Positions 8,955-16,962 of a DNA stretch of 64,000 bases are shown here, piece by piece; within the stretch, counting starts at the first letter, position 1, and each line of letters opens with the position of its first letter. The stretch comes from G963678445 sp963678445 (GTDB taxonomy: Bacteria > Hydrogenedentota > Hydrogenedentia > Hydrogenedentales > G963678445). The notes beneath the pieces are model-generated. The model was not told where the DNA came from. It did no database searches and saw nothing but the letters and a program-made list of their open reading frames with translations. The translations under genes and the position numbers were made by a program. The stretch covers positions 2,790,001 to 2,854,000 of the forward strand of contig OY782877.1 in NCBI GenBank assembly GCA_963678445.1. Direction: 5' to 3'.

Positions 8955-10455
8955 AGAAAAGGGCTTTATGACGTTTACACGTGAGGTGGGCGCGTATGAT
9001 CCGCCAGAGCAACGGGTGCAGCATTATCGGGAATTCTACAATTCCCTGTCCCCGGAAAAACGCAAGCAACAGGCGTATCGCTGCATGAATTGCGGAGTGC
9101 CGTTCTGTCATTTTGGTTGTCCGTTGGGCAATCAGATTCCCGATTTCAACAATGCAGTGAAGGATGATGATTGGAAACGGGCTTTAGAAATTCTGCATTC
9201 TACGAATAATTTCCCGGAGTTCACCGGACGTGTTTGCCCGGCTCCCTGCGAAGGTTCCTGCGTGCTTGGTATTAACGAGCCGGCGGTCACCATCGAGATG
9301 ATCGAACGGGAGATTGCCGAACGTGGATGGGCGGAAGGCTGGATTAAGCCAGAGCCCCCACAGGAACGCACCGGTAAACGGGTAGCCGTGGTCGGTTCAG
9401 GCCCGTCGGGTTTGGCAGCAGCACAGCAGTTGAACCGTGCGGGGCACTCTGTGGTGCTTTATGAACGCGCCGACGAGCCGGGTGGTTTGCTGATGTATGG
9501 TATCCCGGCCTTCAAGCTGGACAAGCAGGTTGTGTTGCGACGTGTAGAGCAGATGAAGGCGGAAGGGGTGGAGTTCCGTTGCAACAGCGAAGTGGGCAAA
9601 AATGTCCCCCTGAGTGAATTGGACGCGTATGACGCCGTATTGTTGACGATTGGCTCGACGGTTGCGCGTACGTTTAAGGGTATGAACGTGCCCGGTTCGG
9701 AGTTGAAGGGTATCCATGTTGCCATGGAGTTCTTGCCGCAGCAGACGCGTCGCGTTTTGGGTAAGGATGTTCCAGAGGAACTGGCGCTTCTTGCGACGGA
9801 CAAGAATGTAGTCGTGATTGGCGGTGGTGATACCGGTTCGGACTGCGTCGGCACGAGTTTGCGTCAAAAATGCAAGTCGTTGCTGAATGTCGAGCTGCTT
9901 CCGCAGCCCCCGCTGGCCCGCACGGCAGATAATCCCTGGCCGCAGTGGCCCTTGATCTTCCGCATGTCGAGTAGTCATGAGGAAGGCGGCGAGCGTGTCT
10001 ATTCCATGCTGACGAAATCCTTCGAAGATGATGGCCAGGGCAACGTCGCAGCTATCCACGCGGTGCAGGTGAAGTGGAGTGAACCGGATGAGACGGGCCG
10101 TCGTTCGATGACAGAAGTCGAAGGAACCGAACGTCGCATTCCATGCGAACTGGTCCTGTTGGCGATGGGTTTCACTCGTCCGGAAATGGATGCGCTGGAG
10201 CAGGAATGGGGCATTGAAATGGGTAAAACCCGTTTTGGTCAGGCAATCGCAGCTGATGAGACCTATGCAACAAATCGTGAGAATGTTTTCGTTGCGGGCG
10301 ATGCGCGCCGTGGCCAGTCGTTGGTGGTTTGGGCTATTTCCGAGGGGCGTGAAGCCGCCCGTTCTATCGACATTCACCTGATGGGTGATTCTGATTTACC
10401 CGCGGCTAATTCGCAGGGTTATGATGGTTTGGCCATGGAAAATGCAGTGTCATAA
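8941..10455 (+). CDS. gltD: Glutamate synthase small subunit
   Basis: NAD(P)H-dependent FAD/Fe-S subunit that feeds electrons to GltB. It is 504 residues. The N-terminal cysteine-rich segment (CMNCGVPFCHFGCPLGN and CPAPCEGSC) binds two 4Fe-4S clusters. GSGPSGLAAAQQLNRAGHSV is the FAD-binding Rossmann motif, VIGGGDTGSDC the NAD(P)H-binding one, and VFVAGDARRGQSLVVWAI the C-terminal FAD signature. ATG 8941 sits 7 bases after AAGGAG and starts inside the end of gltB, which indicates translational coupling. The frame is also open upstream to 8887, but that extension is gltB sequence in another frame. A dispersed repeat copy and a strong terminator follow. Confidence 0.98.
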   Translation: MFPNKEKGFMTFTREVGAYDPPEQRVQHYREFYNSLSPEKRKQQAYRCMNCGVPFCHFGCPLGNQIPDFNNAVKDDDWKRALEILHSTNNFPEFTGRVCPAPCEGSCVLGINEPAVTIEMIEREIAERGWAEGWIKPEPPQERTGKRVAVVGSGPSGLAAAQQLNRAGHSVVLYERADEPGGLLMYGIPAFKLDKQVVLRRVEQMKAEGVEFRCNSEVGKNVPLSELDAYDAVLLTIGSTVARTFKGMNVPGSELKGIHVAMEFLPQQTRRVLGKDVPEELALLATDKNVVVIGGGDTGSDCVGTSLRQKCKSLLNVELLPQPPLARTADNPWPQWPLIFRMSSSHEEGGERVYSMLTKSFEDDGQGNVAAIHAVQVKWSEPDETGRRSMTEVEGTERRIPCELVLLAMGFTRPEMDALEQEWGIEMGKTRFGQAIAADETYATNRENVFVAGDARRGQSLVVWAISEGREAARSIDIHLMGDSDLPAANSQGYDGLAMENAVS

Positions 10456-10461
10456 ATCAGT

Positions 10462-10566
10462 CTAAAACGGTCCGGCGACCGCAAACAATAGGTATGGTCT
10501 TTACCGTCGCTGACCGCCGCAGAAATTTCGTTTTTTTATGACAACTTTTGAACTGTCAGTCACTAA
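10462..10566 (+). repeat. Dispersed ~104-bp repeat, copy 2 (intact)
   Basis: Starts CTAAAACGGTCCGGCGACCG and ends AGTCACTAA, so CTAA is present at both ends (10462-10465 and 10563-10566). It contains the core GGTCTTTACCGTCGCTGACC and the AAATTTCGTTTTTTTATGAC tract. It lies 6 bases after the gltD stop. Confidence 0.85.
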
Positions 10567-10586
10567 ATTCGTATTTTATGTTATTG

Positions 10587-10626
10587 CGTCCGGGTTTGTG
10601 TTATTAGCACAAACCCGGGCGTTTGT
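10587..10626 (+). terminator. Intrinsic terminator of gltBD
   Basis: CCGGGTTTGTG (10590-10600) pairs perfectly with CACAAACCCGG (10608-10618) around a 7-base loop. Pairing extends outward by three more pairs, one of them G-U. It is followed by GTTTGTG. Confidence 0.75.
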
Positions 10627-10723
10627 GAATCGGCGGAGGGAAATGGTTTATAGTGCCATGGGACGAGGGAATACATAGACGGGAGAGGCGCGGGATGCCA
10701 TGGACCAAAGTAGGGACGGGGAT

Positions 10724-11605
10724 ATGATTTCATTTAGAGGTACGCAAAAATATGGAATATTATCTGGCGGCCTACTTGCGGTCACTGTGCTGCTTTTAGG
10801 AGGGGCGGGCTGTGCAACGTCGTCAGGGGATAAGTCGCCGCAAACCCATACAGAGGAAACGTCTCAAGAAGGGGTTTTGGCGCGTTTAAGTCAGTGTAAA
10901 AAGGCGGTTGAACAGGAACCGGATGATCCTGAGGCGCAGTATCAATTGGGTAATGCCTATTTTGATTTGGGGGTATACAGTGAGGCAATGCAGGCCTATC
11001 AAAAGGCGATAACGCTGGATAAAACCTATGCGGATGCCTATACCAATTTAGGATTAACGTTGCGTAAATTGGGGCGTTTGCAGGCGGCCATGGGTATTTA
11101 TGAACAGGCGTTGCGGCTGAATCCGGATGATGTTGTGACGCTTCAGAATTTTTTCGTGGTTGCGCAGTATTGCCAGGATCAGGAGCGGATGGGGCGGTGT
11201 GCACAACGTCTGGCGGTGGCGCAACCTGACAGTGCAAAAGTGCAACAGTGTTGGGCAGAAATGTTGTATCAGCAGGGGCGGTTTGTGGAGGCGATCCCTG
11301 TATTTGAACGACTAGTGGAAATACAAAAAGAGGTAGCGCCGGATTCGTTGTATCATCTTGGGCGTTGTTATTTTCACAAAGAGATGTGGGCGCAGGCGGA
11401 AAAGGTTTGGCGAGAAATTTTGGGCTATACCCCCAAGCATGCCGATGCCTTACGTGGGCTTGGGGTTCTGTATTGGACCACAGGTGACTATGCGCGCGCT
11501 TGGGATGTGGTTCAGCAGTGCGAGCAATCGCATGTGCCTTTGGACCCCAATTTCATACACGATTTACAGCAGGATGCGCCGCGTCCTTCTTCTTCTGAGC
11601 AATAG
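10724..11605 (+). CDS. TPR-repeat lipoprotein
   Basis: About 293 residues. The N-terminus has a positively charged start, a hydrophobic stretch (LLAVTVLLL) and a lipobox LGGAGC, so the mature protein should be lipidated at Cys30. Tetratricopeptide units follow, for example AQYQLGNAYFDLGVYSEAMQ, AYTNLGLTLRKLGRLQAAMG and the later SLYHLGRCYFHKEMWAQAEK. TPR proteins of this type scaffold envelope protein complexes. I chose ATG 10724, behind a G-rich stretch, over ATG 10700 because it gives a compact signal peptide; 10700 remains possible. It converges on the SpoIIE-phosphatase gene with an 11-bp gap and no obvious terminator between them. Confidence 0.8.
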   Translation: MISFRGTQKYGILSGGLLAVTVLLLGGAGCATSSGDKSPQTHTEETSQEGVLARLSQCKKAVEQEPDDPEAQYQLGNAYFDLGVYSEAMQAYQKAITLDKTYADAYTNLGLTLRKLGRLQAAMGIYEQALRLNPDDVVTLQNFFVVAQYCQDQERMGRCAQRLAVAQPDSAKVQQCWAEMLYQQGRFVEAIPVFERLVEIQKEVAPDSLYHLGRCYFHKEMWAQAEKVWREILGYTPKHADALRGLGVLYWTTGDYARAWDVVQQCEQSHVPLDPNFIHDLQQDAPRPSSSEQ

Positions 11606-11616
11606 GCAGCGCGGCG

Positions 11617-12939
11617 TTAGCGTTCCTCAAGCACGTCAATCAGAATAGTGGAAACATCATCCTGAAACCCTTTTTTCCCTTTCCATGCGGTGAGTTTTTG
11701 ATACAGGACATTCAAGGCGCTGGCGGGCAGATTCTTTTTTTCCATTTGCATGACGCGTATCAGGTTGTTTTTGCCAAAGAGGTTCCCTTTGCGGTCGCGC
11801 ACTTCTGTGATGCCATCGGAATATGCGACCAGACGATCTCCAGGATGAAGTTGGAGGGACTCTTCCTGGTAGGATTGTTTGCTCAGGCCAACGGGTAGCC
11901 CGGGGCTTTCCTGGGCTCGTACTTCGGTGTCGTCTGCAAAGACGAGCGGAGGTGGATGGCCCGCAGCTACATAGCGGAACTGTAGGGTGTCTTCTGCCAG
12001 AATGCCGTAGATCAGCGTAAAAAACTGTCCGGTTTCCGCAGTCCAGGGGAAGTGTCGATTGAGTCGGTTAGCCACCGATGCAGGAGAGGAGATTTGGCGA
12101 GATGACGTATCCGCATTTTGCTCCCATACAAGGGAAATGCTGTCGACAGTGGGAGAAAGCATCTGGCTGATAGAGAAGGCCAGCAATGCGGCCGGTGTTC
12201 CATGCCCGGTTACATCCAGGAGATAAAATCCCAGGTGTGTTTCATCCAAACGAAACACATTTAAGATATCGCCGGCCAGTTCTTCACATGCCTGCAATTT
12301 CCACGCAATACGAAAGCGGGGTGAATATGGTATCCGTTTGGGCAACAGCGCCTGCTGTACATCTGCGGCCATGCGTAAGTCCTGCTTCATTGCTGCGTTG
12401 GCTTCGCGTAACGCCGCATTGACCTGCTCCAACTGACGCAACGTTTCACGCAGTTTATTTTCAGTCTCTACCCGTGCACTAATATCGGATTGAACCCCTA
12501 CGTAATGGGTTAGTTCGCCCCGTTCATCTATAATGGGGGTAAGTGAAAGGCGACACCAGAAAGGGGTTCCATCCTTGCGATACAGCAGCAGTTCCCCGGT
12601 AAAGGCCTGGCCGGTGTCCAGTGCCGCACGCACGGCCCGCACCGTATTCCAATCCGTGCCCGGTCCCTGCAGGAAGCGGCCATTGCGCATGATCGCTTCC
12701 TTATAGCTATAGCCTGTCATTCGTTCAAAACCAGCATTCACATAAACGAGCGGATGTGCGGGAGTGCGCATGTCGGTGATGCTTATGCCTTCAGAAGAAG
12801 AAGAGATGGCCTGCTCATGAAGTCGGAAGACTTCATTGTAATGATGTAGTGCTTCCCCGCGTGCACGCGCCATGCGGTAGGCTCTCCGCCATTCCGTGGC
12901 ATACTCTTCCGCGGCCCAATGTCGCCGACGATAGTGCAT
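11617..12939 (-). CDS. LOV-like PAS domain / SpoIIE-type PP2C phosphatase
   Basis: A 440-residue cytoplasmic signalling protein. Residues about 45-160 are a PAS domain with the full LOV layout: VYVNAGFERMTGYS, NGRFLQGPGTD, GELLLYRKDGTPFW and HYVGVQSDIS. A coiled coil (about 160-200) leads to the PP2C/RsbU-like domain with LAGDILNVFRLDE, LLDVTGHGTPAALLAF, RYVAAGHPPPLVF and DRLVAYSDGITEVRD, which carry the metal-binding aspartates. Such proteins usually dephosphorylate anti-anti-sigma partners, but no sigma-regulator genes are nearby. The photoactive cysteine expected in NCRFLQ is Gly87 here, so classical photoadduct chemistry is unlikely. Start ATG 12939 follows GGGGA. Confidence 0.88.
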   Translation of the reverse strand: MHYRRRHWAAEEYATEWRRAYRMARARGEALHHYNEVFRLHEQAISSSSEGISITDMRTPAHPLVYVNAGFERMTGYSYKEAIMRNGRFLQGPGTDWNTVRAVRAALDTGQAFTGELLLYRKDGTPFWCRLSLTPIIDERGELTHYVGVQSDISARVETENKLRETLRQLEQVNAALREANAAMKQDLRMAADVQQALLPKRIPYSPRFRIAWKLQACEELAGDILNVFRLDETHLGFYLLDVTGHGTPAALLAFSISQMLSPTVDSISLVWEQNADTSSRQISSPASVANRLNRHFPWTAETGQFFTLIYGILAEDTLQFRYVAAGHPPPLVFADDTEVRAQESPGLPVGLSKQSYQEESLQLHPGDRLVAYSDGITEVRDRKGNLFGKNNLIRVMQMEKKNLPASALNVLYQKLTAWKGKKGFQDDVSTILIDVLEER

Positions 12940-13349
12940 ATCATTCCCCTTTTTCCATAACCACCTCTTTTACATGATACCATGTATTTGCAAGGACCAA
13001 AGCCGCTATTGATGCAATGCAGATTAGGGGAATTTAGCCAGAGATTTTAATGTTCAATATCTATTACAGCCCGCCCGGTGCTACATGAGTTTAGGGTTTG
13101 GCTGATTTTTGGATAAGGTGATATGAAAAATGACGTTTTTTTACTGTATGGCATAATAAGGAAATAATTGATTTATTGCTTTTTTTATGCGCTGCTCGAA
13201 TAAAATATGAAATTATCATGTGTTTTATTTTAAAAGTGAGATAAGTGTCTTCTTTAGGACCATTTTTATTGCTTTTGCATACTGCTTTTGCGAAGGGAGC
13301 TTTCAAAAAGTTGCGATACCGAAAATGAGCAAGTATTATTACGGACGCG
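12940..13349. other. Non-coding A/T-rich intergenic region
   Basis: Between the divergent SpoIIE-phosphatase and C_GCAxxG_C_C genes. It is A/T-rich with no convincing ORF; a 71-codon minus-strand frame (13091-13306) looks random. It probably carries the divergent promoters, but I see no clear -35/-10 pair. Confidence 0.4.
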
Positions 13350-13455
13350 CAGTCTGGGAGATGCCCTAAAAAAACAGGCTTTTTTCGGTCAAGAACGGCA
13401 AGGTATCATCTCCTGGGTGTGGTCTGGCCACCTTGTGGTCGCGGGGCCACTTTAG
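13350..13455 (-). repeat. Dispersed ~104-bp repeat, copy 3
   Basis: Reverse orientation. It carries both 3' modules of the family: GGGTGTGGTCTGGCCACC and then TTGTGGTCGCGGGGCCAC, ending TTTAG at 13455. The left end is degenerate. It overlaps the in-frame upstream extension of the next gene, which argues for that gene's shorter start. Confidence 0.75.
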
Positions 13456-13487
13456 TTTATAAAAGGGGGGAGGAAGAAGGTGAAAAA

Positions 13488-13970
13488 GTGCATAAAGAAG
13501 AAGTGTTAACGTCCGCAGCAACGAACATCCCTCAGATCAAGACAGGCGTTTTTATATCCCCTGAGCTGATTCGTGAGAATGTATACGCTTTTTTTTCTCA
13601 AGGATTCGATTGCGCAGAGTCGATCGTGCGCACGTTTACCCAGATGGGCTTTGTGGATGCGGAAAGCGCGGCAGGATTACATCTGCTGAGTACCGGTCTA
13701 GGTCGAGGGATGGGGGGGACGCATGGTCCTTGTGGTGCATTAAATGGTGCGGTATTGGTTTTAAATGCTATTTTTGGGCCGCACATGACCCGCCGTAAGC
13801 TGTATCGGATCAACGATAGATTTTTGCAGCTGTTTTTGGAACGTTTCGAATACAGTATCTGCTCGGATCTGCTAAAGCACAGCAAGATGTCGTGTAAAGA
13901 TAAGACCGCTGAGGCCGCGATTATGCTCTCGCAATACCTGCAGGAAATGTTGCCGCCGCCTAAGGAGTAG
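13488..13970 (+). CDS. C_GCAxxG_C_C family putative redox protein
   Basis: About 160 residues. It shows the family's spaced cysteines: FDCAES, then GPCGALNGAVLVL, then a Cys near CSDLL and one in SCKDK. The family is small, often alone or fused to oxidoreductase domains, and is thought to use the conserved cysteines for redox or metal binding; its biochemical role is not established. I place the start at GTG 13488, 7 bases after GGAAGAAGG. The frame extends to 13419, but that part is dispersed-repeat sequence. Its end overlaps the end of the convergent DUF1638 gene by 11 bases. Confidence 0.75.
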   Translation: MHKEEVLTSAATNIPQIKTGVFISPELIRENVYAFFSQGFDCAESIVRTFTQMGFVDAESAAGLHLLSTGLGRGMGGTHGPCGALNGAVLVLNAIFGPHMTRRKLYRINDRFLQLFLERFEYSICSDLLKHSKMSCKDKTAEAAIMLSQYLQEMLPPPKE

Positions 13971-14757
13971 GTGCGGCGGGAGTCTCTTCAAGGGGGGCTG
14001 TAGTGGTGATGATGTCGGTATCATAGGAAGGGTTAATGACCGTGCCCGGCTCCACAATCAGGAAATCGTTTTTAGGCCACGGCCCATTGAGCAACGCGGT
14101 GATCAGCCTGGGATCGCCCTTTAGAATGTTGCAACGCCATTGCAACCACGCGGCACAACGTTGGGTATATTTACGATAAGGCTCCTGATTGCCAATAGCC
14201 AGATCGACATACGCGGCAGCGCTATATTGGCTATACCAGGCTTCCGCAGTTTCCATGAGGTAGCGCGCATTTTCCTCGCCATACTGCGCCGTATACCGCT
14301 GCAAGGCATCTGCATACCGTTCCGGTCCGGGCATGGGAGTATCCTCAATCCAGCCAGGCGTGTACCAATACGTACCCGGAGAGGTATCAAAATAACGCTG
14401 ATAACGCTCCTTACTTCCCAATAAAAACGTAATACAATCATGGGCGCGTACACACACCAAAGGTGTGGTGCGCGCCCGGATACCTTTCAGCCCATTACTG
14501 CATAGGCCATACCCGATGAGTAACGCGTCATAATTTTTACCGTCCTCTTCGTCAATGGTCTTTTGCAATTGGTTTCGTAACGCGTCAGGCGTTTCATGCA
14601 GGCCCTGCTCCAGAAAGCGGAAGGAAAAGCTGTGCGGTGCTTGTGCGGCGAAGTGGCACAGCTCACGCCACAATACATGGCAGGCGATAACGCAATAGTG
14701 TTTACAGGATGCGTTACCGCCTGTCTTTTCTACGTTTCCTATCGTGTTTTCGTTCAT
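13960..14757 (-). CDS. DUF1638 domain protein
   Basis: 265 residues. It has the family's signatures: an N-terminal IACHVLWREL, GYGLCSNG, a VRAHDCITFLLGS block and PGTYWYTPGW. Function is unproven; relatives are often near corrinoid or methyltransferase genes, but none is seen here. It starts at ATG 14757, and this ATGA overlaps the TGA of the upstream FG-GAP gene (14754-14757), so the two are translationally coupled. The C-terminal tail (ITTTAPLEETPAAPTP) is low complexity. It has no signal peptide, so a cytoplasmic protein is coupled to an exported one. Confidence 0.8.
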   Translation of the reverse strand: MNENTIGNVEKTGGNASCKHYCVIACHVLWRELCHFAAQAPHSFSFRFLEQGLHETPDALRNQLQKTIDEEDGKNYDALLIGYGLCSNGLKGIRARTTPLVCVRAHDCITFLLGSKERYQRYFDTSPGTYWYTPGWIEDTPMPGPERYADALQRYTAQYGEENARYLMETAEAWYSQYSAAAYVDLAIGNQEPYRKYTQRCAAWLQWRCNILKGDPRLITALLNGPWPKNDFLIVEPGTVINPSYDTDIITTTAPLEETPAAPTP

Positions 14758-16733
14758 TTCGCCTGCGAGCGGGTATTTTTCAGGTAATAGAAGAAGCCGT
14801 CCTCCGCACCTGCCAGCAGATCGGGAACGCCATCCTTATCCCAGTCCACTATGGTCGGGCATGTGGTGTGGCCTGCCAGGATGCGTTTTCCCATCAGGCC
14901 CTGGTTTTCGAAGCGGAATGCTTGGTCAGCATCGCCAACATTACGCCAGAATTCTATATTCTTGCTATTGATCAGAAAATCGAGTTTCCCATCCCCATCC
15001 CAATCGGTCAGGCACAGCTTGCGCCGCCCACTCCCGCCTGCCGTCTTCACATTCAAACGCAACGCATCCCCATTCGCATCCTTGAAAATGCGCTGCGGAG
15101 TCAAAAGCACAAACGTGTTATCCGTTTTTTTGCGTTCAAACCAGGCAAGATACCCCTCCTGATCCAGCATGATTAAATCATTGAGGCCATCCTTGTTCAG
15201 GTCATACACCATAGGCGAAGTGCGCCATTGCGTAACCAATGTATCGCCCTTCGGGTTCCACCAGAACCATGCCGGTTTTGGCGTCGCTCCTTCCCAGGCG
15301 ACTTCAATGGGCTGCTGTGCAGCCAACACGGGTTTGGTTGCCGTACCCACATTTTTATACCAGCAGATTTTGCCCCAGATACTGTTGATGATTACATCCA
15401 GCAGGCCATCGTGGTCCCAATCCGCCACATTGAGTACGGTATAGCCCCACTTGGCCTCTGCGGGACCCTGTATTGAACCATTCGGACCGGCCTGTATACG
15501 AATAATTTCGCCGTCGGCCTTCAGATAGACCGGTGCAGCCCAGCGCGGGGAATTGCCTCCGTCCAGATTTTCGACAAAGTTAATGTATCCCGCAGTATCC
15601 CCCGCAACGATATCCTGATCGCCGTCTTGATCCCAGTCCACCGCAAAGGGGGTACACAAGGCGCCTACCTTGAGGCAATCCGCCTGCTGCTGGAAGAACT
15701 TTGGCGGTAAAAACGCGGGCGTGCCCGCTTCGAAGGCCCCCGTATTTTCCACAAGGGCTACACGACCATCTTCCTGGCCTACTAACAAATCCGTATCCCC
15801 ATCCTTATCCCAGTCAAAGGCGACCACCTGCAACATTTCCAGGTCCATTTGAATCGGGACGCCCTGATGCATCAGCAGGCGTCCTGCTGCATAGCGTGGT
15901 TTTGTGCGTGTACCCACATTTTCGAAATAGTGAATTTTATCCAGGAACTCGCCACAAACCAGATCCAGATCGCCGTCCTTGTCAAAATCTACGAAATTAG
16001 GCGAAGGACATCCATAGACATCCAGGATTTTTCCGTCTGCTTCTACACGAAACGCTTTTTCATAGCGGGGCTTCTCATTACTCCGTGTATTCAGAGCGAC
16101 ATAGACATAGCCATGTAATGGGCCTCGCGTCCATTCTCCCTTCTCATTGAAAGCGTTATCCCAACCATAGTCCTGCCAATCACTTGCGCCGACAATAATG
16201 TCCAGACGCCCATCTCCATCATAGTCGCAATACTTCCACTGCTTGGCACGTCCCATATAGAAATCCGGTTTGAACGGAATCGTGCGTCCCCGTTGCAACC
16301 CCACCTCCTTGAAACGCGGATAGTAGCGATTTGGGGCTAGCACATGCGGTTCGCCGTCAATATACGAACAAGTTACATTAGAGGTGGCGCTGCTGATACG
16401 TACCCCTGGCTTAAAGACGGGATAGCGCACATCGCCTTCGGTGTTCTCGAAAAAATACAGGCCATTCGAGGGTTTGTCCGACGTAGCCACCAACAGATCA
16501 TGATCTCCATCCCCATCGTAATCCATGGGCAACGGTTGCGCCCACAGGCCTACTCCCAAGTCGACTGCAAGCCCCGGATTATTGTACGGAAGACGCACAA
16601 AATCTTCTTTCGCCTGCGTTACGCCGCTCCATGAAAGCATGGAAAGAAGCACGAGAACAAAAGAAAAATACGGTACGAAAACGGTTGCGTCTGTCAGACG
16701 ACGCGGTATCTGTAGGCTCCCTTGAAAACACAT
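14754..16733 (-). CDS. Secreted FG-GAP/VCBS beta-propeller protein
   Basis: 659 residues with an N-terminal signal peptide (hydrophobic FSFVLVLLSMLSWSG, cleavage near VTQA). I count nine calcium-binding FG-GAP motifs of the form DxDxDGxxDLLxG, including DYDGDGDHDLLVA, DFDKDGDLDLVCG, DWDQDGDQDIVAG and DWDGDGKLDFLIN. This fits a seven- or eight-bladed integrin-type propeller with extra motifs, exported and probably carbohydrate- or surface-binding. ATG 16733 follows AGGAG at 8 bases. It is the first gene of a two-gene unit with the DUF1638 gene and is divergent from the HGSNAT-like gene. Confidence 0.85.
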   Translation of the reverse strand: MCFQGSLQIPRRLTDATVFVPYFSFVLVLLSMLSWSGVTQAKEDFVRLPYNNPGLAVDLGVGLWAQPLPMDYDGDGDHDLLVATSDKPSNGLYFFENTEGDVRYPVFKPGVRISSATSNVTCSYIDGEPHVLAPNRYYPRFKEVGLQRGRTIPFKPDFYMGRAKQWKYCDYDGDGRLDIIVGASDWQDYGWDNAFNEKGEWTRGPLHGYVYVALNTRSNEKPRYEKAFRVEADGKILDVYGCPSPNFVDFDKDGDLDLVCGEFLDKIHYFENVGTRTKPRYAAGRLLMHQGVPIQMDLEMLQVVAFDWDKDGDTDLLVGQEDGRVALVENTGAFEAGTPAFLPPKFFQQQADCLKVGALCTPFAVDWDQDGDQDIVAGDTAGYINFVENLDGGNSPRWAAPVYLKADGEIIRIQAGPNGSIQGPAEAKWGYTVLNVADWDHDGLLDVIINSIWGKICWYKNVGTATKPVLAAQQPIEVAWEGATPKPAWFWWNPKGDTLVTQWRTSPMVYDLNKDGLNDLIMLDQEGYLAWFERKKTDNTFVLLTPQRIFKDANGDALRLNVKTAGGSGRRKLCLTDWDGDGKLDFLINSKNIEFWRNVGDADQAFRFENQGLMGKRILAGHTTCPTIVDWDKDGVPDLLAGAEDGFFYYLKNTRSQAK

Positions 16734-16856
16734 ATTTCTACTCCTGATGGTTAAAATGTGCCTATATCATTTCAAACTAACCCCACAGTGTCAAACGAGG
16801 GGCGCTCTTTCCTTGCATGCCCAGAAGCAATGCGGTATCCTTCGGGTTTAAACGCT

Positions 16857-16884
16857 TTTCCTGTCGTATATCCACGACAGGAAA
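16857..16884. promoter_or_regulatory. Perfect 11-bp inverted repeat in a divergent promoter region
   Basis: TTTCCTGTCGT (16857-16867) and ACGACAGGAAA (16874-16884) with a 6-base spacer, between the starts of the FG-GAP (minus) and HGSNAT-like (plus) genes. There is no T-tract, so an operator or RNA leader hairpin is more likely than a terminator. Confidence 0.45.
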
Positions 16885-16962
16885 CAGGCGGTCGAATCGT
16901 TCTCTCTTTAGTAGGCAGGTTCCTTGTTGAACAGGCCTTTTTACCAAGAAGCGGGTAGTATA

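Noticed and set aside
9397..10377. 326-codon minus-strand ORF opposite gltD
   Set aside because: Shadow of gltD, with no ribosome site and atypical composition.
13091..13306. 71-codon minus-strand ORF in an A/T-rich intergenic region
   Set aside because: No ribosome site, no domain, and a Lys/Ser-rich random-looking translation.
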